From Coniella vitis (lineage: Eukaryota; Ascomycota; Sordariomycetes; Diaporthales; Schizoparmaceae), in NCBI GenBank assembly GCA_011317545.1, contig WUJK01000010.1, positions 682,001 through 746,000 on the forward strand: DNA of 64,000 nt, given 5' to 3'. A program made the position numbers and the translations under genes. The notes under the pieces were generated by a model. The model did no database searches. It saw nothing but the letters and a program-made list of their open reading frames with translations, and was not told the origin of the DNA. Positions 22,826-32,976 of the stretch are shown piece after piece; the stretch's first letter is position 1; the number at the start of each line of letters is the position of its first letter.

Positions 22826-23986
22826 ATGTCGGCAGATTTCTGGGCGGGTTATATCTCCGGGGCAGTAGGGATTGTCATTGGCAACCCTCTGGACATCCTC
22901 AAGGTTCGCCTTCAAGTGGGCTCAAGGACGACTCCGACCATATCAACCACCAGCACTGCTGGACCATCACCATCTCTGCCAGTATCAACAACCACATCTG
23001 CTTCAGCCATTACTGGCTCTAGCTTTAGCTTTAGCTCTCCATCATCACTACTTCGTAAATTTTCCACCGGAACCGCCGCCCCCCTTCTCGGTTATGGAGC
23101 ACTCAACGCCTTACTCTTCGTCTCATACAACCGCTCCGAAGCCCTCCTCAATCAGACCTTTCCTCTAAACCCCGCGTTCCCGCTTCCCCTATCAACAGGC
23201 TATCCCTTGTCCACGCCTTCCACCACTGGCTCCAATCTCTGGACAACCTTCATCGCAGGCGCCATCGGCGGCCTCGCAACGTGGGTCGTCTCCACGCCCA
23301 CAGAACTCATCAAGTGCCGTGCCCAGCTCGCCAATAACGCCTCAGATGCTTCGAGCTGGGCCGTTGCCAAGCATATTTGGAAGACCCAAGGCGGCGTTGC
23401 TGGGTTGTACTTTGGTGGCGGCGTCACAGCGCTTCGAGATAGTATCGGCTATGGGTTCTACTTTTGGAGCTACGAGCTGAGCAAGCGGTGGATGGGCCAC
23501 TGGCTGCGGGAGTATGGGTACTGCGAGGATGAAAATGGAGGTGGTGGTGTTGGTGGTGTGGAGGCTGCCAAGGTGCTCTTCTGTGGCGGTCTCGCAGGTA
23601 TCATTACCTGGGCGAGTATCTTCCCGCTCGATGTGATCAAAACCCGCGTGCAGGCTCAGGTGCTCCTCCCTCCGTCTGCTGCCTCTCCACATATCATGAC
23701 TGTACCAAATCACGGCGGCGGTGGTGAGCACACGCCCCTGATCGCCAATGTGCATCAGGTGCAGCAGCAGCAGCAGCAGCAAAAGCTGGGAGCAGTCGAG
23801 GTGGCGCGGCAGGCGTACAGAGAGGCCGGGCTGCGTGTCTTTTTCCGCGGCCTGGGCGTATGTAGCGTTCGTGCCTTCATTGTCAATGCGGTGCAGTGGG
23901 CTACTTACGAATGGCTCATGCTGAAGTTAGGTCAAGGCCAGCAAAGCAAAGGGCCAACTGGCCATCAAGAAGCTATAGCACTGTGA
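22826..23986 (+). CDS. Mitochondrial carrier family (SLC25) transporter
   Basis: This is an inner mitochondrial membrane solute carrier, a single exon of 386 residues. Three homologous modules each show the PX[DE]XX[KR] signature: NPLDILKVR (Pro21), TPTELIKCR (Pro158) and FPLDVIKTR (Pro267). Module ends carry GLYFGGGVTALRD and VFFRGLGVCSVRAF. It is longer than the usual 300 residues because of a Ser/Thr-rich loop (about 35-80), a Gly-rich loop near 237-244 and a poly-Gln tract (QVQQQQQQQ) before the last module. The triplicate structure is certain. The substrate cannot be read from the sequence; ornithine or carnitine-type carriers are plausible relatives. Confidence 0.93.
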   Translation: MSADFWAGYISGAVGIVIGNPLDILKVRLQVGSRTTPTISTTSTAGPSPSLPVSTTTSASAITGSSFSFSSPSSLLRKFSTGTAAPLLGYGALNALLFVSYNRSEALLNQTFPLNPAFPLPLSTGYPLSTPSTTGSNLWTTFIAGAIGGLATWVVSTPTELIKCRAQLANNASDASSWAVAKHIWKTQGGVAGLYFGGGVTALRDSIGYGFYFWSYELSKRWMGHWLREYGYCEDENGGGGVGGVEAAKVLFCGGLAGIITWASIFPLDVIKTRVQAQVLLPPSAASPHIMTVPNHGGGGEHTPLIANVHQVQQQQQQQKLGAVEVARQAYREAGLRVFFRGLGVCSVRAFIVNAVQWATYEWLMLKLGQGQQSKGPTGHQEAIAL

Positions 23987-24560
23987 ACGGCCGAAGAAAG
24001 AAAAACGGCAGACGAGAATAAGCAATAAAAACCATGAAGCCTTTCAAAAGCGAAAAGAAGTTATTTATCAGGATCTGAAAGAATGCGATGTACATATAAA
24101 AACTTTATATTTGTTATAGTAAAGGCTATTTATCTGTCTTATATATAAAGATATGGGTAGTATAGTGTGAAGAACAGCTGAAAAAATTAGTAGAATTTCT
24201 GAGGTACTAACGCCCCCAAATCTCATGAACTCTATGGGCACGGGTATGCACTCTGCATATATTAGCATTACCAAGCGCGTTCATCTTGCGGTAAGTTTCC
24301 GCTTGAAAAGCAACACTTGATTTTTTATACTATGTATGTCTGCATTAATACTTCTCTAACTGCACTACGAGGACAAAAGAAATACTCCTCATGTGTAGTA
24401 TACATGGTTGCTTTATATTCTTGACACATTATTGGTCGCCAACTCCTTTGTTATTCCCCTGCTTCGGACATCATCTGTTATATTCGCTTATTCCACATCT
24501 TTTTTTTCGCCCTCTCAATCATCTGAACATAACGCCCACTCCAACCTGTCACTATCTACG
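23987..24560. other. AT-rich spacer before the Uma2-like pseudogene
   Basis: This holds the 3' flank of the carrier gene and an AT-rich stretch (about 24060-24180) rich in TpA, resembling a short RIP-affected relic. No gene is seen. Confidence 0.4.
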
Positions 24561-25985
24561 ATGGGTAAATCAAACAAGCAGCAGACGACTCCCACACACA
24601 ATTCTGCGTTCTCCCACTCCTCTTCAGCCCGTCAAGCTTGCCTCGCGCTTTCTCCTCCGCTGAGTACAAGCACTCCTAGCAACAGCTGCGTGGACGACCT
24701 CAACAGTGCCTTGGACAACTACGATAACAGCCTGCACGATCGCCCTGAGCGCACAAGCGCCCCCAACATCGAGGATTCGCACGCGGGCGCTGGCAGCCCT
24801 AGTGGTAGCGACCATCGCTCCAGCTTACGCCTACGAAGCCGCCATCAAATACGGTCCAAGAACAAACCATGCCCACTGCGTACGCGGAGCAACGCGGGAC
24901 GGTCTTCAGGCCAAGCTATGTGCGGTGCCGCAAAGGAAATATTCGATCTGGTTCGAGCGCACAGCAAAGGACAGTTGCCTGATGGGCTAGATTTCGAGTG
25001 GCACGAAATTAGCCTAACTCCTGCTGAATACGAGATCCTGCAATCGGACCTGCGGAGCTCTAGCCTCTGGCAGCACTTTGAGGATCTTGTCCGCTACGAC
25101 TACAGTCCACAAGACAGTGTCTTTACCCTTCGTCTCATGCCTTCCACCCTCCATAAGTCTGCCCTTAGCGAGATTTACCTTCACCTACGACAACGCCTTG
25201 ATCAAGTTGCAAATTGAATTGGACAAACCCAGCAACCGGCTATAACTGACCTCATATCGGATATATCATCACTGGAACATGCTACCATTATACTCGACGG
25301 TATAGAGGAGGAAAGAAATCCTACTCAAGGCAGCCCTAGCTTTGAGAACAAGACTCAACGTGCCACTTCGAGGACCTTGCGGTCTCCAGACATGCAGTTC
25401 TGCTTTGCACTATCTTCCAACCCAAAGAGCCGCTCAAAACAACGCCAGTATACCTACCACAACCCCTACTTTCCACAATTCATAATAGAGGTTGGGTTTA
25501 GTCGATCAAGGCCTTCTCTTCGGAAACTTGCTAAGGAGTACTATGAGAGTAGCGATGGCAAGATCAAGACGGTTCTTACTCTCGAGATTGAATACAATCA
25601 AGGTTCAGCCGGCGCAGCCTCCTTCTGCCTCTACCGTGGTCCAGAACGAATCTACAAGGACGAGGAATTTCGCGGCCCTGATGGACAGGATGTGGCCTGT
25701 AGGGGGCTTGAGTTACGACTCTCGGATTTCATCCCAGATGAGGTGCTGGAGCAGATGGACTCTGGCCTTCGAGATACAGTCGAGCAAGTCACCATTTATC
25801 TCTGCCCGGCACAGTTGCAAGCCATTGTTCGGGAAGCTGAAGACAAGCATGCAAGGAGGGAAGAGGCACATCGTCAGAAGCAAAGAGAAGCAGCATCGGG
25901 CTCATCCAAAAAGCGGAAAACGGTGCATTGGCATGATTCCTCAGAGGAGGAGGATGCAGATGAAGACAAGGGCTTGGTTGAGTAG
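24561..25985 (+). pseudogene. Uma2-like / PD-(D/E)XK-type protein with one in-frame stop
   Basis: One frame stays open for 475 codons from MGKSNKQQTT to GLVE except for a single TGA at 25215-25217, inside LRQRLDQVAN-stop-IGQTQQPAI. The frame, the composition and the domain continue unchanged across it, so it reads as a recent nonsense change (CGA to TGA would be enough) or a sequencing error rather than two genes. The first part has a Ser-rich leader, then RLMPSTLHKSALSEIYLHLR. The second has SPDMQF, then FPQFIIEVGFSRSRPSLRKLAKEYYES and LTLEIEY. The PD, the EV-S-S and the following alpha-helix are the arrangement of Uma2-like restriction-endonuclease-fold domains. A basic C-terminus (KKRKTVHW) could be a nuclear signal. 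No intron that removes the stop is apparent. The function is unknown. Confidence 0.65.
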
Positions 25986-27327
25986 CAGGAGTCTCAGGTC
26001 GCAAGTGGCGTACGCTCCGAGAGGATGAAAATTGCCAGTCGATCGAGTGACAATGCTTATCGTGCATCAATAACTCCCCGGCAGAATAAGATCCCGGAGT
26101 AGCGACAAGAACAACCTCTCGCACCAGGAGCGCCGCCGGACACGGTCCATGTCGCGCAACGAAGCAGAGAACTAGATGTCTTGAATAGCCTGTTTCTATA
26201 GCAGTTTGTCTTTCGGAAGCCGTAGCTTCTGTATCACCAAGGCCCACGGTTTCAAGGGCTGATCCTGCGGACTCAAAACCCTCTGCTGTCTTTGAAGTGA
26301 GCTCGATCTTATCCTCATCATAAAGAACGTGGTCCTGAATCCACTATTTGATATAGTAGAAGTCCACTGTGCGAAGCTCGTTTTTGACGGTTTCAAGATT
26401 TCCTCATACAGTTTCGTCTTCGTTGAAGTGTACGTCTCCAAGGTTTCGGACCGTTCTTGAAATGACAATCTGCATTTCGGTCAATATTCGTGGATCTATA
26501 TGTAGCCCACGAGGTAGCGAATCCCATGCTTCGGGGGTTCGAATCCCATTTCAATATCGAGCCTTCATTTTTGTTGTCCCAAGGGCTGGCTATAGCTGGA
26601 TTTTGTTGTTTGTTTCCAGAGCCCTGTGTGTAACGTGGTGTGTTTTTGATATCTACGAGTTTAATTGTCTAGTTTCGGACACCTGAAAAAAGCCCGGTAT
26701 TCTGAGGTCCGCGGTTTGGCTTTGCGGGATTTTGCCGAACCAGAAATTGTGTGAACGCGCCCCTTTCTTTCATCTAGTCTGCTTCTGGTAGACGCTTGCG
26801 AGTAGGTATGTGAGACGGTCCTCGGAATGATTCTACGAAGCCTGGTTGATTTTTTTTTTTTTTTTTTGAGAGAGAGAGAGAGGCACACATGGGTGTTGGT
26901 GATAACCATGCTGTGAGGCTGAAGACGTGACGATGCTAAAAGCATTGAAAAAATAAACATAAATAAAAAACTAAAGATAGTTAGTAGTATTTAATATCTA
27001 GCGGTACTCTAGGTTTCTAATAGCGTACTATTATTAGTATAGCCTAAGATCGACCTAGGAGTAGTAGTCGTAGTAGCAGGTTATAGGGCTCATTTATCAA
27101 TAATATCGAAATGTTGCTGATAACCTGTGCTATTCGCATGCGCGCTGATAAGTTTGTCTAATATGTTACCCCAAAACCGCTTTCCAACATAACGCCGTGG
27201 CTGTTAGATGATATCAAATGCAAAATCCAGTCCTCCCGCTTTACAGCACCAAGGCCAATATGTTTTTTCCAGAAAACAGAAAAGAAAGAAGAAAAAAGAG
27301 AAAAGAAAGAAAACAGAGAGAGAAACC
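25986..27327. other. Gene-poor spacer with a RIP-like tract
   Basis: It contains a poly-T/GA run (about 26850-26882) and, at about 26958-27091, a tract with the same TpA-rich look as the mutated retrotransposon. A B-box-like GGTTCGAATCC occurs at 26536-26546, but no intact tRNA can be folded around it. No gene is seen. Confidence 0.45.
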
Positions 27328-28749
27328 TCACCATTGACTTTCCATGTCCTTGCCAGCAATCATATTAGCAAGATTCAACCTCGCGCTCCACATGATATTC
27401 TCCGTTGTGCCTCTATCCCTCATCTCAGGCAGATTGTCTTCTTCACCCTCACCATCTCCATCTCCACCGCCACCGCCACCATAATTCTGAATATCACTAT
27501 CCGCACTCACCAACCCTTTCGCCTTGTGGTGGAAAAACAAAGGTGGCGTGACACTCAAACACTTTGCATCCAGGCCTCGATCCCCCAAGGACTCGGGATC
27601 CTCCCCCTTGCCCAGCGCACTCCAACTAGCCACCGCCCGGCGACAAATCCACGCAAGCGCATTGTCAAAGGGTCCCACGAGCCGATCGACGCTCAAATCG
27701 TACAGGATCTTTTGCGCCCCGCGGTGGCTGACGGCATAGGCGAAGGTGCAGATGGGCGCGGCGGTCACGTGGACCCAGCGCGTGTGCTCTGGGTGCTGCG
27801 CGAAATCGACAATGCCCGTGAGGTGGTCGGGCGGGGGCACGGTCGCGTCGCCGAGGATGGTGAATTTGCGCTCCATGGCGACGCGGCCGTAGTCGTCGGG
27901 CGGGAGGCCGCGGTTCTCCTCCAGGTCTTCGGGGAAGGGCTCGCCGCAGTGGCCGAGCCAGAGGATGTCCCAGTCGTCACCGTAGGGGCTTCGTGGTGGT
28001 GATTGGTAGGAGGATGTGCGGCCGGTCGGGAAGAAGATGTCTGGGAGAGTGGACATGATTGCGCGGGCGCCCGCGGCGGTCAGTTCCAGTTGTGGCTTGA
28101 GACGCACGTCCCAGTCCATGTCGTCTTCCATGATAAGAGCCGAGTCGAGGTTCTCCTCGAGGATCCTACCATGGCGCGCAATGATACGAGTATTAGCACG
28201 GTGCTGAATGGCAAGCCAAGATACCGGGATTCGGTTTCCCCCTGCCCCTCCCCCCGGGACCAGCTGTGTAATATTATACATATAGATGGCATTCACATAC
28301 CTCCTGATAGCATTCATGTGACCCCTCCAACTTCCCAGATTCGTCTCCATCAACTTCTTGCGATCAATGCCAAACGGCACCGCCTTATCCGGGATCGTAT
28401 CCCCGCGCACGCCGTCCACCCACTCGATGTCGAACCCCGTCAGCGACGACGCGAGCGCCATGGCATCTCGCTTGTCGGTACGCTCGGGCAGCCCGACGAC
28501 AAACACTTTGCCGAACCCCAGTGTGCTATTTGCGACGCGGTTGATGTCTGCTGGTTCGGCGTGGCCCTTGTACGCCCTTCCGTACGGCTTGTCGTTTTCG
28601 GCTTTGGAGAAGCGGGAAGAAGGTGACAAGGGGCCAAAGGAGAAGGAGAAGCGCGGTAGCGGCTGGTTGGGGCGGAAGAGGTAGAAGGAGCATAGGACGA
28701 CGAGGGCGACGGCCGCGGCGACGATGAGGCGTGGCCGTACGAGGAACAT
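27328..28749 (-). CDS. Glycosyltransferase family 25-like type II membrane protein
   Basis: This is probably a Golgi or ER glycosyltransferase. Exons are 28749-28301 and 28165-27328, giving 428 residues. The 135-bp intron (GTATGT donor, GGTAG acceptor) is a multiple of three and contains no stop, so the unspliced frame stays open. It is nevertheless removed here because it restores HMNAIRRILEENLDSALIMEDDMDWD, the family's acceptor/metal block with the acidic EDDMDWD motif. A signal anchor lies at residues 8-26 (LIVAAAVALVVLCSFYLF). Then come VFVVGLPERTDKRDAMAL (the typical GT25 opening), GVRG, LGSWRGHMNAI and a lumenal catalytic domain with WLGHCGEPFP and AYAVSHRGAQKIL. A Gly-rich loop precedes the C-terminus. 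The substrate is unknown. Confidence 0.85.
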   Translation of the reverse strand: MFLVRPRLIVAAAVALVVLCSFYLFRPNQPLPRFSFSFGPLSPSSRFSKAENDKPYGRAYKGHAEPADINRVANSTLGFGKVFVVGLPERTDKRDAMALASSLTGFDIEWVDGVRGDTIPDKAVPFGIDRKKLMETNLGSWRGHMNAIRRYVNAIYMYNITQLVPGGGAGGNRIPVSWLAIQHRANTRIIARHGRILEENLDSALIMEDDMDWDVRLKPQLELTAAGARAIMSTLPDIFFPTGRTSSYQSPPRSPYGDDWDILWLGHCGEPFPEDLEENRGLPPDDYGRVAMERKFTILGDATVPPPDHLTGIVDFAQHPEHTRWVHVTAAPICTFAYAVSHRGAQKILYDLSVDRLVGPFDNALAWICRRAVASWSALGKGEDPESLGDRGLDAKCLSVTPPLFFHHKAKGLVSADSDIQNYGGGGGGDGDGEGEEDNLPEMRDRGTTENIMWSARLNLANMIAGKDMESQW

Positions 28750-29837
28750 TGTTAGGAGAAAGAAAACAAAAGAGAGAGAGAGGCAGAGAGCGGGTGTTGG
28801 CTGCTATTGATGCTGCAATGGCGACAGCGACGGCGACGGCTGCGACATGGAGTGGATGTGGGCGCAATGCTCTGCAGAGTGGTCGATCCGGGTCCCAAAG
28901 CCGCAGACGGTGGTGGGGGGTTCGGAAACTCTCACGCGTCACAAGCGCATGGGGCCTTGGTCGGACACGCACAATCGAAGCTGAGGGCGAGCAGGGCCAA
29001 GAGGGAACGTCCTGTCAGCAGCGGCGCGACGAGCGAGGAAAGAGAAGCCATGCAGGGCGCGCTGGGCCAGGGTGCGCTGGATCTACATGGTAAGAGTGAA
29101 GAGGCTGGCTGTTGGCAGGCTTTCGATACTACGCAGCCAGGCAGCCTAGGTACTTCATAGAAGTATGTACTTATGTACAGAGTGTGATTCTACATTCTGG
29201 CAAGCCAGCCCGTCGTGATACATAGTAGTTGGCGAGCCCCACCTTTGGCTTGGCTGGCGCTAGGCCGAAAAGAGAATATCTCTCTGCCTTCCAGACGCGG
29301 GGGCCGACATTGAGGTTGTTGAAGGGTGTTTGGGCGGGAATTCACTTGGCTATCTCTTATTGCATTTTTTATCCTTGGTATTCGTGATCCAGTACTCGGG
29401 GGCTCACAGCGCTCTGTGAATCTCTGCAGAAGCCCTGCCATTTTCGAGTTGCTGTGCTGGCGGGGGCGTTGGATTCTGAATGGTGGCAGCGCTGGCGTTG
29501 AAGATGGACTTGTTTTCTATTGGAGAGCACAGCAAGCCAAGTTGCAGATTGCCATTCTGCCACTTCACTTGGGAAACACAACATGGAGCCGATATAGCAC
29601 TTTTATTGCCACATACTCAATGTTACCTAGGCATGTATGCATCACTGATAGTGGGGGAGACAGGGGACACCTATCCCATCTCCCACTCTTCGGCCAACAA
29701 AACCTACCAGCAGTGAATCTTGAAACACGACACACAAACTTCCCCATTGTAGACGCGAAAACAGACTCGCAACTAGACGCACGCTTTCCACCTGCCTCTC
29801 TCCCCTCAGCCCAACCTCTGTTCCGCGTCTGGCCACA
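28750..29837. other. Divergent intergenic region GT25-like / SDR
   Basis: This is a head-to-head promoter region of 1.1 kb. I see no gene. Copies of the CCTAGGTAC-type motif occur at about 29148-29156 and 29628-29634. Confidence 0.5.
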
Positions 29838-30872
29838 ATGCCGCCCACCAACAAGTCCGTCGGCGCCTTTCCCGTCAAAAACAAGATCCTGCTCATCACA
29901 GGCGGCGGCTCAGGCATCGGCCTCGCCCTCGTCAAGCATTTCCACGCCAAAGGCGCGCGCATCCTGATCGGCGACCTCAAGCTCACCGCCGAAGCAGAAG
30001 CCTTTTTACACAGCATCGAAGCAGGCGCTGCCATCACCACGTCCTCGCCTTCACCAAAGAACAACCAGCATCACGATGAAAAGGACAGCAGCAGTGGCAG
30101 TGGCAGTGGCATTACCACTGCCATCACTACCGCCATCACCACGACTCTCACCAGCACCACACCCACAGCCCCGACCGCCACTGCCATCTTTCAACGCTGT
30201 GACGTAACCCGCTGGCCAGACCTCCACGCCCTCATCTCGCGCTCCGTCCAGGATTTCGGCGCCGTCCCGGACATTTACTGTCCCTGCGCCGGCGTCTTTG
30301 AGCCCTCGTGGAGCAACTTCTGGGACGACACCGAGGGCGAAGCAGGGAATGGCTACGCCACGCTGCGCATCAACACAGAACACCCCATCCAACTGACCCG
30401 GCTCGCCTTTCGCGCCCTCGTTGGCGCAGAAAAAAAGGGCGTTGTGTTGCTTGTTTCGTCGGTGGCCGGCCTGCGCGGCAACTATGGCTCGGCGCTGTAC
30501 GCGGCGTCCAAGCATGCGGTGGTAGGACTGGCTAGGAGCTTGGCCTCTGCGGACCAAGAGGAAGGGATCAAGGTGGTCTGTGTGTGTCCCGGTATTGTGG
30601 CGACGCCACTGTGGGAGGATAGGGAGGATGGTGTTGCGGACGAGTTTAGCTATGGCAAGGATAAGGTGAAATCTGTGACAAGCTCGGCTGACGAGATTGC
30701 GGTTATGATGGGAAGGCTGGTCGAGGAGGAGCAGTTTGTTGGTGGATCAGTCTATGTCAAGTCGCCGGTCGAGGATCGCTTGGTGGTGGAGGAGTCCAAA
30801 TCCAGTCGGCTTGGGTTTGGGCGGCCAAGGGCGGCGCTTGACAAGGAAAGGGGGAAGCCGTGGAGATTGTAG
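29838..30872 (+). CDS. Short-chain dehydrogenase/reductase (SDR)
   Basis: This is an NAD(P)-dependent oxidoreductase with a Rossmann fold, a single exon of 344 residues. The dinucleotide-binding motif TGGGSGIG is at residues 21-28. The catalytic Ser is in LLVSSVAG (207-208), with Tyr221 and Lys225 in YAASK. PG at VCPGIVATPLW completes the classical SDR pattern. The usual NNAG motif reads CPCAG. A low-complexity Ser/Gly/Thr insertion (about residues 66-116) interrupts the domain between beta-3 and the Asp of CDVTRWPDL. The Asp at the end of beta-2 (GDLKL) suggests an NAD preference. The closest type resembles 15-hydroxyprostaglandin dehydrogenase-like fungal SDRs. The substrate is unknown. Confidence 0.92.
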   Translation: MPPTNKSVGAFPVKNKILLITGGGSGIGLALVKHFHAKGARILIGDLKLTAEAEAFLHSIEAGAAITTSSPSPKNNQHHDEKDSSSGSGSGITTAITTAITTTLTSTTPTAPTATAIFQRCDVTRWPDLHALISRSVQDFGAVPDIYCPCAGVFEPSWSNFWDDTEGEAGNGYATLRINTEHPIQLTRLAFRALVGAEKKGVVLLVSSVAGLRGNYGSALYAASKHAVVGLARSLASADQEEGIKVVCVCPGIVATPLWEDREDGVADEFSYGKDKVKSVTSSADEIAVMMGRLVEEEQFVGGSVYVKSPVEDRLVVEESKSSRLGFGRPRAALDKERGKPWRL

Positions 30873-31127
30873 GTAGGTATAGCTGGAGAGTTGGGTTATT
30901 GGACGACATGTGTCTCTTTTTCAGTGCAAAGTTTGCTTAATTATCATTCTTTTCAGTCATAAATGTGCATGACAAGTCCCATCGCTCCTGCGATGGACAC
31001 CAAGTCATAAATCATAACATAAGGGTATTCTCGAACAGAAAAACAACAGAAAACACACATGACAAGCCCGTCCAATGCCTCAATACTCGGTTCGTCCCAC
31101 GCACACTGACGTACCTTGTCCTCGCCT

Positions 31128-32577
31128 TCAAAATGTCCATCCTCCGCCATCGTCTTCCGCCTCCTGCTTAATCATCTTTTCCAAGGCCGCCTTGCCCTTT
31201 TCTCTGTTGGCTGCGCTCTCCGTCATGAGGCTTGGCCTTTCTTTGATGTAGGTAAAGATCTCGTTGGAACTATACATGGACGCCCTCAGTCCCCAGGGAT
31301 TCTGAGAGGCAATGCCTAGATACGTGTATGCATCTGTTGTGACGGAATTAGATTGTTTCCGAGTCAAGCCGCGCATGAACAATCAAGGCAGAAGAAACCC
31401 ACCGCATTTGTAGTAGATCTGCTTCTGATTGGGACCGGTACGAACCAGCCCCAGCCTCTTCAGATGGCTCAGAACGCGCGCGACATCCTCTCGATCGCCA
31501 AAGTCGTACGTGTATATGCAAATCAACCGGTATTTGTCTGGGTTGCTGCTATCGTGAGGGGCAACCTTGGCGGCAACACCCAGCTCGTTCCGGCTTGTTG
31601 CAAGCGCCACCGTGGCCCAGACAGTGTCGATATGTTCGGGTGGAATAAAGAGCATCCACTGCATTCGGTGTCAAAAAAAAAAAAAAAAACAATATCACAC
31701 CAATTAGATGGAAAATCATGCAACACACTCAAACTGATCATCAGCACTCACCTTGCCCGTCCGCACTTTCAATGCCTTAGCCAGCATCAACAAATCATTC
31801 ACGCATCCTTCCTTCTGAATCGCCAGTTCTCTGTCCACTGCAGCTTTGGACGGCGGTTGTTTCCAGCTGCTGCTGCTGCTGCTGCTGCCAGATAACGTTG
31901 TCTGGCTCCCTGTGACGGTTTCCTGCACCTCGCGTAGCATATCCCCAAACATCTCCAGTCTCGCCGCCCCGCCCTGTACAAACTGCCACACATCGGCGCC
32001 GAATTCTTCAGGTGCCTCCTCGCCGCCCCGGTGCGCGCGCGGAATGAATGGGTTGGCGATGTAGATCCAGGGCACCTGGGCGGTAGCTTCGGTGCTGGAC
32101 GGCGGCAGACGCGTTAGAAAGGTGTTGATGGACTCTTTGAGCTGCTTGGCGCAGGCCGTTTGACCCTCGTATGGGTTGTGCAGAGAGGACGAGGAGGAGG
32201 GGGTGGTGGTGGAAGCAGCTTTGGTTGCTAGAGTTCGAGCTGCTGCTGGTGTTGCTGGTGGTACTGCTGAGATGGGAGACACGGAGCCACCGCGTTCTTG
32301 TTTGATTGGCAAAGGTCTGCTTCCCGAAGCACAGGGCGAGCAAGCTGGCATGGCTGGATAATGCTTGGCCCAGTAGCTGGCTGGGTCAAATGCCGCCAGC
32401 CTGTCATTCATTTGGCGAATATCATCCTCATCGCCTGCTTTTGTATGTTAGAATTCGGGCGTTGAGACGAATGAACGAATGAATCAATGGCCGGGCCAGA
32501 TGGAGTATGATTGGGATGGGGAAGATGGACTCTTGCATACCGTAGAAGTCCGAGTCAATGTCCATGGGATCGCACAT
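31128..32577 (-). CDS. DUF1917 / Bles03-like protein
   Basis: Exons are 32577-32541, 32434-31752, 31658-31403 and 31333-31128, giving 393 residues with phases consistent throughout. The start MCDPMDIDSDFYG runs through a 106-bp intron into GDEDDIRQMNDRLAAFDPASYWAKHYP. Conserved blocks are VPWIYIANPFIP, VWQFVQGGAARLEMF, ALKVRTGK joined to WMLFIPPEHIDTVWATVA, VAPHDSSNPDKYRLICIYTYDF, and QIYYKC joined to DAYTYLGIASQNPWGLRASMY. This is the layout of the DUF1917 (basophilic leukaemia expressed protein Bles03) family, which has an eIF4E-like fold but no established biochemical role. The second intron contains a homopolymer run of T on the coding strand. The gene is divergent from DPH7 with about 400 bp between the starts. 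Confidence 0.88.
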
Positions 32578-32976
32578 TCTCACGCCGAGCTTCACCGCCG
32601 TTAACGAACGGTGGACTGTGAAGTTGTGCGAAAATCGTCTTCTGGCACTCTTTGGCAGGCGGCGGTGCATTGCGAACGAAGAGAGTGTTAGTGTTGCATG
32701 GGCGGCATGCTGGGCCAAAAGAAGCAGCCATGGAAGGTGCTGTAATATAAGCCTCGCCACACCCTAAAACCCTGGATATCTGCGCTGCAACCCTGAGGCT
32801 ATGCCCCGGAGCAGTTTTCAGCAAATATCAGTATCGAACATCTCTTCTGTCTTGCAGACATGCACAACCTACGAGCAATAGGTGAGTACCAGTTCGCTCC
32901 AGACCCTAGCAAATACAGAATAATACAGAGTTCACTAATATGAAGCTAGATTCAAGACAATCATAAGTAATTGGCC

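Noticed and set aside
26457..26554. Possible tRNA around the B-box-like GGTTCGAATCC
   Set aside because: The ends TTGAAAT and ATTTCAA pair, but there is no A box, no anticodon arm and the T stem mismatches. Probably chance or a very old relic.
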